DNA of 27,923 nt from Chromera velia. Its lineage: Eukaryota > Sar > Chromeraceae. Shown here one piece after another: positions 16,805-24,871 of this stretch. The notes below the pieces were generated by a model. That model made no database searches. It was not told where the DNA came from and saw only the letters and a program-made list of their open reading frames with translations. Position 1 is the stretch's first letter; each line of letters begins with the position of its first letter. The translations under genes were made by a program, and so were the position numbers. The stretch is from positions 59,666 through 87,588 of the forward strand of contig JAHBMJ010003241.1 in NCBI GenBank assembly GCA_018398765.1, read 5' to 3'.

Positions 16805-18434
16805 CATGCTGTCTAAACCTAGAAAATGACTGCCTGGGCTGACCCTAGGCAGCTCTCTCAGGCTGCCTGGGGCCTTACTTTCGACCTTCCCCAGGTGGTC
16901 CTTGCGGACCGCCTAGGGCCCCCTTGGCCCCCCCAAGCTGTGGCCGCCCTGCAGGCTGCCGGTTAATTACGTGGCGATATGCATGGGCGGGCCCGCGAGC
17001 GCACCCCATGTAATCCCGCACATGCACCGGCGCGCCGCATACACAACGCGTCCCCAACCAGTTCCATTTTGAGGGCCATGCAACGCGCAGAAAAAGTTCG
17101 TACAAAGCCTCATGCATGCATCGCAATACAGCTCTCTACTTTTCAAGTCGAGCTTCATTGTCGTCTGATGTTGGTTCACTTCATCTTTTCAATACAACTG
17201 TTGAACAGTGTGTCACTGAATGTCTTTCTAGAATGTCAGCTCTTCAATTTGTCGTGTCATCAAGCTTTGGAGACGACCCGCTTAACCAGAACGGACTTAT
17301 CTGAGTTTTTGGATCTCAAAAGGTCAGTCAACGCATGCTGGGAGCGGCTAGAAGATATTATGAAGTGACCTGTGTGCAGAGTAGGTTTAGCCACGCAGCC
17401 CACCAGTCTTGCCACTGGACGAACTACTTGTCAGCACGTCGATCACAAATCCTTGTTACTTTGCGGTTTGCTTTTCACTTTTGAGAGTCGACCTCAGCGA
17501 AACTTTGAGCAACAGTTGTGTCTCTGTATGTTTTAACTTTAATATACTCGCCGCATGACGGTCTATCCACTTCTTTTTTAAAAACCCATGATACCTTCTT
17601 ATTTCTTTTCAGCTTCTGTCCTCGTTCATGACATTGTATACAGAATCAAACAAAAGCGCCACAGGCGGCGTCGTTCAAGTTCTCTGAAACTCAACCAATT
17701 TCCCCTTACTGTATGGAATGGCCGGTCAGCTAAACGCATCTACTTTTCTTTCTTGAAAGTCCAGCAAGCTGGAGAGCCTCTTTTTCTCAATGCAATAAAG
17801 CATCTTATAGCAACATTTAACAAACAAGTCGCCGTTTTGCGGCTAGATAAAATTTGATGGATCCGCATACATGCATGCATACACTACCCATTTCCTACAC
17901 CTGCCTTTTTATCTTCAACTTTTTCTCTTCTCTTCACTCTCATACAAACGACCACTGTGTTATCTTCTGACTTGTGTGTTTGTCTCCAGGTTTGCTGAGA
18001 ATGACCGGCTATCTTCTGTATGAGAACTGCGTCTCCCAAGTTTTTGAATAACTGTCCATCCATCTCGATCGATCTCAATCTATCACGTGCACTCTGGCGA
18101 TGCTTAGTTGTTTCCAGTCGTTTCACTAGCTTGTGCTACTCTCTTACATGCATTAACAACTTCAATGTGCATGCATAATCAGTTGGTTGAAGCCTGGTTT
18201 GAACAGTGGTTTCCTGATTGGCACTAGATGACACTGGCAGACAGGTTAGCGTGCTCGGCATGAAGTTCTGTGCCCCATGCAGCTGTCTACGACTGCCTGG
18301 GGCGAAGCTATATATGACGTTGAGCTCAAGCACTTGGGGTCGCCCCAGGCGGCCCTCACGGGCCGCCTGCAGCGAGCCTGGGGTACCCCAGGACCCCAGG
18401 CAGGTGGGCACCCTAGGCAGGTTTAGACAGTATG
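16805..18434. mobile_element. 1630-bp DNA transposon with 16-bp inverted ends and 8-bp target duplication
   Basis: The left end CATGCTGTCTAAACCT (16805-16820) and the reverse complement of the right end, CATACTGTCTAAACCT (18434-18419), match at 15 of 16 bases. Both are flanked directly by CGTGGGCT (16797-16804 and 18435-18442). Removing the element and one CGTGGGCT restores an uninterrupted module A like its neighbours, so the empty site is visible in the window. Inside each end is a GC-rich zone of repeated GCCTGGG/CCCAGGC words (16830-16960, 18285-18420). No transposase is recognisable, so the copy is probably non-autonomous. An 8-bp duplication fits hAT best; P, Merlin or some Mutator-like elements remain possible. 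Confidence 0.85.
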
Positions 18435-18680
18435 CGTGGGCTGGGGTATTTCTGTTTTTTAAGTGCCCCCCGCTTCGCTTTCCGAGGCCACACCTGATGC
18501 ACGCACATTTGGCGTATATTCAGCCTTTCGGGGCAGGGTTTTTACTGAAAGACAACGTGCACGTGGGCTGAGGTATTTCTGTTTTCTAAGTGCCCCCCGC
18601 TTCGCTTTCCAGGGCCACACCTGACGTACGCATATTTGGTGCACATTCCGCCTTTCAGGGCCGGGTTTTTACCGAAAGAT
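18435..18680 (+). repeat. Tandem A-B-A-B array of island modules
   Basis: The right half of the interrupted A (18435-18489) is followed by B (about 18494-18540), A (about 18539-18617), B (about 18620-18667) and a short A start (GGGTTTTTACCGAAAGAT). The unit period is about 125 bp, with point differences between copies. Module C follows at 18681. Confidence 0.85.
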
Positions 18681-18757
18681 CTGACGTAAGCAAGCTTGCA
18701 AACGGCCCCGGAAAGCAAGAAAAATGAGAACTTCACGATTGACGTACGCCGGCCAGC
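18681..18757 (+). repeat. Module C, copy 3
   Basis: The order is CTGACGTAAGCAAGCTTGCA, GGCCCCGGAAAGC, then CGCCGGCCAG. The C-rich tail and CAGGAAAAAAG follow, as after copy 1 (15503-15578). Confidence 0.9.
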
Positions 18758-18957
18758 CAACCGGGCGGTCGCGCCGACCCCCCCCCTCCGTGGGAAAAGC
18801 TGCAGAACCCCCCCTCTCCCAGGAAAAAAGCCCGGGGATGCAGCCTGTCACTTTCTAGGGCTACTGACGCACGCATGCATGACAACGCGGGTTCATGCAC
18901 GCTTTTCTGGACCATTTGGGGCGGGATCTTTCCGGGGCCTTTTTTTGGTGAAAGATC

Positions 18958-19153
18958 TGACGCACGCACAATTGGTGCATATTCAGCCTTTCGGGGCCGG
19001 GTTTTTGCCGAAAGACAGCGTGCATGCATGCACGTGGGCTGGGGTATTTCTGTTTTGTAAATGCCCCCCGCTTCGCTTTCCGGGGCCACAGCGTGCACGT
19101 GGGCTGGGGTATTTCTGTTTTCTAAGTGCCCCCCGCTTCGCTTTCCGGGGCCA
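18958..19153 (+). repeat. Module B followed by two tandem A modules, right edge of the island
   Basis: B (about 18958-19008) is followed by A with an expanded GCATGCATGCACGTGG start (about 19009-19089) and a second A (19090-19153) lacking the TTTTTACCGAAAGA lead. The island ends sharply at about 19155, where AT-richer DNA leads to the GT61 promoter region. Confidence 0.85.
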
Positions 19154-19313
19154 TTCACATCCGATTCACCGAAAACAATTGTTTAAATTCGGCCGCGTTT
19201 TGTATTAATATCGTTTTGTGATGTTTTTTTGTGTCTGAAGATGTCTGATGAGCAAATGATGAGCAACAATGGTCTTTATTTCTGTCATACTTGACGGTCC
19301 CCCTGGCAGTGAC

Positions 19314-19321
19314 ATATATAA
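19314..19321 (+). promoter_or_regulatory. Possible TATA-like element of the GT61 gene
   Basis: ATATATAA lies 110 bp upstream of the GT61 start codon in otherwise mixed sequence. Position and sequence suit a TATA box; there is no other support. Confidence 0.25.
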
Positions 19322-19430
19322 TCGATCCGAAGCGCATCATTGAGTTTGTCATGTGAGATGAATCTAGAGACAAATGACAGAGCATTGAAGATCGACTGAG
19401 CAGACAGATTCCGTCTCCTTTTTTGCGGGG

Positions 19431-20906
19431 ATGAAGTACAGGGCGAGGCTGCTGACCTCTCGGATCTGCGCTGCCGTCAGCATAATTTGCGCGGCCGTGT
19501 GGATTTACTCTCGTTTCCTCTCAGCGAGGGAGGAGCAAAAATTCTCTTCATTTGAATGTTTCTTGAGTGAACCAGGAACGTACGCTGAAAGAGGTGTGCG
19601 AACTTGTGTCTTCCAGAACGTCTGTGTGGATATGGAGACATTTGATCTGTTGTATTTTGCTGAAGGGGAAAAGGAGACAAGCCTTCCCAGAATTGGACTC
19701 AGTCCCCGAATGCAATGGGCTGATGGTAATATCGGACCTGTTGACGACTTTCTTGTTCCACGGGTAGTAAGAGGGCCTTTTCCAAAGCGCAAAGTCCCGT
19801 TTGATGGGGAAAACCTGGTTGTTGCGCGCCGCTTTTCCCTCTCTAATCCGGGTCACGCACTGGACGAGATGGGGTTTGCGTTGTTCACGCTGATGTACAC
19901 CTGGCTGGAGAAAATCGGAGTCCGCGTAGACGAAGGTACCGTGTACGAGAAAATGCGCGACGCTCGCTTCCAGCTCTTCTTGAATGATACTTGCGTGGAC
20001 GAAGGCTACAATGAGAAAGGCGTCTTCTTTTCGAACGCGTCCCCAGAGGACTTGAACATCGCAGCATACACCTCCTACGGTCTCAAACGGCTCTGCGAAA
20101 AGTTCACGAGCAAGATCATCGCCCCGCTGTTTGACTCCTACTTTGAGAGGAAGAACGCCCGCGAAACATTCCCAAGCGGAACGGCATGCTTTGCCAACGT
20201 GTTTGCCGGCATCTCCCAGCTCAACATTTATCAGTACCCGTATTTGCACGAACATGCTTTAGGTCCAGATGAAGACATTCGGGCAAAGCGTCTGTATCGT
20301 GCTTACACCTACTACCAGCACGGGAAAGCCCTTCCGTACATCCGTGGCCCGCACATCCTCCTTCTCAAGAAGGTCGGAAAGCAAAACTTCAGCAATTACC
20401 CCGAGATCGAAGCGTACCTACGTAGCAACTGGACGGAAGCAGAGGCGTGTGGCTGGCCTGTGAAAGTGTCAACCTTAGATCCCGCCACTGTGTCGGTTGC
20501 AGACCAACTTGACATCTTGTCCACTACAAGTGTGATGATTGCTCCGGCGGGAGCGGTAGCCATCGCTTCGTTCTTCCTGCCGGATGGGGCGGCAGTGATC
20601 AGCGGTCAATTGTGCTCCCTCCTTCCTTCCGGAGTGCCTCCGAATGAGGTGCAGCCACATCAGCTTCTGCCCGAGGCTTTTTGCCACAACCATGAAATAA
20701 AGCTTCTGTATCGACGGCACACGTATGTGCATTGGATGGTTTACCAGACCCCCGTCTTTCCTGAAGACATGACGCCAAGTCAGTCAGACAGCGGGAAGGA
20801 CAACGACCGCCGCTGGATGGATTATCGTGTGAAAATTGATGTGTTACACCCATACGTTCATGCGGCCATGAGACGATGGGTTGACACTTGCGACGTGGCA
20901 GTATAA
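19431..20906 (+). CDS. GT61/DUF563-family type II membrane glycosyltransferase, single exon
   Basis: The 491-residue protein has a short basic N-terminus and one membrane segment (residues about 12-29), then a lumenal domain: the type II topology of Golgi glycosyltransferases. The domain has paired cysteines near the start (FECFL, RTCVFQNVCVD), a NPGHALDEMGFALFTLMYTW segment (139-158) resembling the conserved HAL.E region, LLLKKVGKQNFSNYPEIEAY, and near the C-terminus SVADQLDILSTTSVMIAPAG then SFFLPDGAAVI, the most conserved GT61 block. GT61 enzymes transfer xylose, arabinose or GlcNAc to glycans; the donor here is unknown. The ATG at 19431 gives the complete membrane anchor. Unlike its neighbours the gene has no intron. 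It points away from NDC1, with the repeat island between them. Confidence 0.85.
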   Translation: MKYRARLLTSRICAAVSIICAAVWIYSRFLSAREEQKFSSFECFLSEPGTYAERGVRTCVFQNVCVDMETFDLLYFAEGEKETSLPRIGLSPRMQWADGNIGPVDDFLVPRVVRGPFPKRKVPFDGENLVVARRFSLSNPGHALDEMGFALFTLMYTWLEKIGVRVDEGTVYEKMRDARFQLFLNDTCVDEGYNEKGVFFSNASPEDLNIAAYTSYGLKRLCEKFTSKIIAPLFDSYFERKNARETFPSGTACFANVFAGISQLNIYQYPYLHEHALGPDEDIRAKRLYRAYTYYQHGKALPYIRGPHILLLKKVGKQNFSNYPEIEAYLRSNWTEAEACGWPVKVSTLDPATVSVADQLDILSTTSVMIAPAGAVAIASFFLPDGAAVISGQLCSLLPSGVPPNEVQPHQLLPEAFCHNHEIKLLYRRHTYVHWMVYQTPVFPEDMTPSQSDSGKDNDRRWMDYRVKIDVLHPYVHAAMRRWVDTCDVAV

Positions 20907-20956
20907 CTAAAAAAACCTATCGATCGCGATGTGATAAAACAATTAAAATCTGTTCC

Positions 20957-20962
20957 AATAAA
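20957..20962 (+). terminator. Polyadenylation-signal-like AATAAA after GT61
   Basis: AATAAA lies 51 bp past the TAA stop of the GT61 gene, a usual distance for a poly(A) signal. It is not known that this organism uses that hexamer. Confidence 0.4.
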
Positions 20963-21136
20963 TTTAGGCATGGCTCAATGAATATGTCAGTGCCAGGAGC
21001 TGGCTTAGCCCGGAGAGGAAGTTAGCCGAGCTTATGATCAATAACTGATTAACAGTGATTATATATATACAGTTTTTTGTATAAAATTGACTTAGGCATT
21101 ATATGTATATATTATTTCTACCCTAAACAATACTAC

Positions 21137-21202
21137 ACAACAGTTGTGCAACACATGAACAACACTTGTGTAACAGTTGAACAACAGTTGTTCGACTGAA
21201 AA
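21137..21202 (+). repeat. Three tandem 22-bp units with an inverted partner downstream
   Basis: Units start at 21137, 21159 and 21181. Each begins ACAACA(G/C)TTGT and carries a central ACAACAGTTGT-like palindrome. The reverse complement of about 21604-21640 reads CAACACTTGAACAACAGTTG, matching units 2 to 3, so the array has an inverted arm about 400 bp downstream. The repeats are followed by A-rich and T-rich tracts. Confidence 0.75.
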
Positions 21203-21309
21203 AGAAAAAAAAAAAAAGTAAAGGGTTTTGGGGATCTTTTTTTTTTTTTTTCCTTTAGCCGATGCCTAGGCGGCTAAGCCTTCCCGCTATAAGTGATAAG
21301 TAATTTATT

Positions 21310-21381
21310 GGTACCCTAGGACACTGTCGCTGTTTTGTCTTTTAGAAGTCGCCCCCACAAACGGCAGAGGGGGGTGCCTCA
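21310..21381 (+). repeat. Copy 2 of the 72-bp dispersed repeat
   Basis: This matches 4072-4143 end to end in the same orientation (about 60 of 72 bases). It lies between the two inverted arms formed by the 22-bp units and their downstream partner. Confidence 0.7.
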
Positions 21382-21519
21382 CTGCCGAGGCTCAGACTAT
21401 ACCACGTGGCCCGCCTGGTTTCCCAGGCCACGATCAATTAACAACTGTTCTGAACTTTATATGTTTTGGGCCGCTGACTGAGAGGGAACCATTCCAAAAA
21501 TAATACTAATGACACTACC

Positions 21520-21766
21520 TAGGCTCTGCACTATATATAAAAAAAAAAGATCGGAAAAACTTTTTTTTAATATTTTTTTTTTTTTTTATCATGGCAGTCA
21601 ACAGACAAACAACTGTTGTTCAAGTGTTGCAGGAGTGTTAATTGTACGGGGTGTTGCATAAAAATTATGTATATATTGGTCTAGGTTTTCGTTGATAAAT
21701 AATAATTAAAAAAAGATCGGAAACGTTCTTTTTTTTTTCTTTTTTATTTATGGAGTGCAGAGCCTA
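21520..21766. repeat. 247-bp MITE-like or foldback sequence with 13-bp inverted ends
   Basis: TAGGCTCTGCACT at 21520-21532 is the exact reverse complement of AGTGCAGAGCCTA at 21754-21766. Both ends are followed inward by A-rich or T-rich runs, and AAAAAAGATCGGAAA occurs twice inside (about 21541 and 21710). I found no clear target-site duplication. Confidence 0.5.
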
Positions 21767-22626
21767 AGACACCAGACGATAGGGCATTTTGGCTTAATAT
21801 GTGTGTTTCCTGCATCTCTCTCTCTGCCTAGCTCTCTGCTTTGTTCTCTCCTCCTACTCTTCAAAAGTTACCTTCTTTCCCTTTTCCATTGCTTCCCAAA
21901 TCCTCTTGTATTCTTCCTTTCTTCTTTTATTTCCCCCCTTTCTCTTTATGATTATTTGTGATTGAGAATTTGTGCAACTAATATACTAGCAGGCTAGTAG
22001 CAGCATACTGATCGATGAATAAATGAATAACACGCAAACGCCAATCGGTAACACCGTGGCAAACCATAGTAAGCAACACGTTTTTCTGTTTCTTTGAGAA
22101 AAAAAAAGAAATGAGTAAAAATCATATTTTTTTGTATACAAATTACCTCTATATATAGTTTGTAAATTAATTTACTTCTATGTAAGTTGTCATTTTCTTC
22201 TTCACCATTTTTTTTTTTTGAATTTATATCGTACGTTCCCGCCTGAATCAGAGTGAATCTCTCCTTTTGCTAGTCCTTTTGACTATTCGTTCTTCAAGTT
22301 GAATTCAAACGTTTTTCTTTTTCACTCTGATTTCAAGGTACAAGAAGAACCAAGAAACAGTAGACAGAATAAGTAAAGAAGAAAGAACAAAGCGGGAAAA
22401 GACGAAGGGAAGAAGAACAGGAACAAGGGAGAGAGGAAAGAGAGGGGAGGAGGTTGTAGCAGAAATAAGAAAGAGGGAAGACAAGATGTGCATTGCATGC
22501 TACGGAAAGATCGAAGCCCTGTGACGACGCTCTTACTGGTTCTGACCGCTTGACATATGAAATATTCGTGCAGAAGCAGAGAGGCAAAACGAGGCGGCCT
22601 GTTGTGTACAATGTCAACTGCATTAC
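21767..22626. other. AT-rich intergenic DNA
   Basis: Homopolymer T runs, short TATATA stretches and short frames without family resemblance fill this interval. I see no gene in it. Confidence 0.55.
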
Positions 22627-22631
22627 GTGAA

Positions 22632-22633
<2 letters not shown>

Positions 22634-22664
<31 letters not shown>
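22634..22664. repeat. (TC)n microsatellite
   Basis: This is an uninterrupted TC run of about 31 bases in intergenic sequence. Confidence 0.95.
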
Positions 22665-22665
<1 letters not shown>

Positions 22666-22915
22666 AATTATTTGTTTGATCAGATGTTTCTTTTTCTTAC
22701 CCGCCGTGTCTGTGCATACGAATTCCTCTTTTCCATCGGGAATGGAGCCAACAGTGTTGCTAACTTCATCCCTGCTTGCTCGAATAGGTTGAACGATATC
22801 GATTGGATTGAATTGATCGAATTATCAAAAATTGGCATGCAAGACAGCGGCGTGCAATGAAGGGGGGCAGAATCTGGATGGATGTTTCATGCGGCTAGGA
22901 ACGTCTATTTGTTCT

Positions 22916-23056
22916 GCCTCTCTCTCTCTCCTCTCTCTCTTGCGTGTGTGTGTGTGTGAGTGTGTGTGTGTGTTTCTGTATGTGTATGTGTATGTGTATG
23001 TGTATGTGTGTGTGTGTGTGTGTCTGACTGTCTGTCTGTCTGTCTGTCTGTCTCTC
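22916..23056. repeat. Compound CT / TG / TATG / CTGT microsatellite
   Basis: On the plus strand a CT-rich stretch (about 22916-22941) is followed by TG (22945-22972), TATGTG units (22979-23008), TG (to about 23022) and CTGT (about 23027-23052). This resembles the compound repeats found inside introns elsewhere in the window. Confidence 0.95.
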
Positions 23057-24711
23057 TTTGTCGTATCCAAGTGACTTGGGAAGCGAAAAGAAGAGGAGAG
23101 AAAAGAAGAGTGCGTGCATGGACGACCGGTGCGCGTATTGGGCTGATCGATCGAAGGAGATTTAGAGAGACCGTAAACGTATTGATGTAGAGCTCGTATG
23201 ACTGCTGAAAAGCAGGAAAGGAAGGACGAAGATGTCAATCGGAGCTAAGATTGGCGTTGCTTTTGTCTGCATGCTTCATCTGCTGTTCTCCTTCATGGGC
23301 AATCTCTCCTTCATCCACTGCTGGCTTTGTCCTCCATTTGATCTCTCTCTCTCTTCTTTTGGTTTCTCCTTCTTTGTCCTGTCAATCATTCAACTCTTTC
23401 CTCCTGTCTTGCCTTATAGGTCCCCTTCTCCCTTTCCCTCTCCCAAGGAGCAACCCCAACAGAGATTTCGAAACGATGCATGCATGGGGGCAGGAAGGAC
23501 CACGGAGAGAGAGAGCATGCAAGGACGAGATGAAACGATGTAGGACACGTCAAAAAGAGATCTTGACTTTTCTCTCATTCTGCAGAGCTCCCTCCAGCCC
23601 CCGGGTAGCGATTGTGTCACGAAGACACGCAGGGGGGCTGTTCACAAAAGTCCCTCCTTCCCTCCTTCCCTCCACTCATATGACGAATCCATCCCTCCAT
23701 CGTACTCCATTCCTTAATTCTGCTCTGCAGAACAGTCTCCCCCCTGAGTCGATCTTCTTTCCGTCCCCCCACATGCTATCATATCAAATTGCTCTGCTTC
23801 CCCATCCCTCCCTTCCGCTTGCGTTTTTGACCTCCTGTAGGTCTCGTGAGAGTCTCATTTGCAACACGCATACATTGGCATCGTGTTGCTTAAGTTTGTT
23901 TTCTATGCTTGCAAGTCACGTAAAAGATTTGTTTTTTCGCCCCTCTCCAACGGAAGCAGAGATTCCCTCAGCATCTTCCCATTCTGACTTCTCGTCAGTT
24001 GGTCGCCCGAGGGAAGAGAGGAGAAACCGGCGGTGGAAGTCGAAGCCCAACTGTTCCAACAACTCTTGGACCGATTTGTTACATGCTCACTCTTTCCCCC
24101 CCGACATGCCAGCCCCCTTTGGTGCTCGGGTGAGGACAGAACCCCTCCATCCTTGTGGAGTGAGGACTGCTGGGTGAAACCCCTGCACTTTCCACACTGC
24201 TGAGTTCTGAAAGACGTCGTCGTCTCGCCTTTGCTCTGTGAGCTTGCGCTGCCCCGATTGCTCTGTGCGTCTTCGTATTCGGATGCTGCAGTCACGTCGT
24301 CCTCTGCTTCTTCGACCTCACACACGCAGCGGCTGACATGAGAATCGGCTGCGCACACACAGCGAGAGAGCGAAGGATTCCAGGGAGGAAAGACAGATGA
24401 CATCAGGAAGGGCGTCAACTGATCCAACCGTCAGAGCACACCAAGAGCGAGCAAGGCTTCAAGAGGGATCGATCAAAGTCTCAGTCTTCAAAACTTTCGC
24501 GCAACTCAAATTTTTTCTGTGGGTCAAATAGACACGCAGACAGTCTCCTTCGGCTGTTTTTTTTTCTCGTCAGGGAGCCACTGCATGACTTCCTTCGCAA
24601 TATCGGTTGGTTTACAAACACTTAATTTTTCTTCGGGTCGCACAGTCTTTTGAATGGCCTTCTCTTGTCAAGAGCGTGCGGCCGTGTATCTTGCTCCATG
24701 AATTTATCCAC
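23057..24711. other. Intergenic DNA with unassigned open frames
   Basis: Frames of up to 308 codons (plus, 23251-24177) and 174 codons (minus, 24427-23903) exist, but both are Ser/Pro-rich or Cys-rich with no recognisable domain, and the plus one runs through pyrimidine-rich DNA. A short plus frame at 23232 (MSIGAKIGVAFVCMLHLLF) could begin a small membrane protein. None is supported well enough to call. Confidence 0.4.
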
Positions 24712-24839
24712 TCACTCACTTAGTCTGTTTTGCTCTGCTTCCTGTGGAGCGGCGGCGATCGCGCCGAACTCCTTCTTCACCACGTGGAACCCCGACGCCG
24801 TCTTTGCCCAGGTAACAAACGCGTATCCAACAGCTGCAG

Positions 24840-24871
<32 letters not shown>

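Noticed and set aside
15495-16829. Frames of 320-420 codons crossing the gap on both strands
   Set aside because: Most of their length is N. The flanks are module repeats with no protein family.
23903-24427. Minus-strand frame of 174 codons with several Cys residues
   Set aside because: No recognisable domain, no splice-consistent partner exons, and it lies in a repeat-flanked intergenic stretch.
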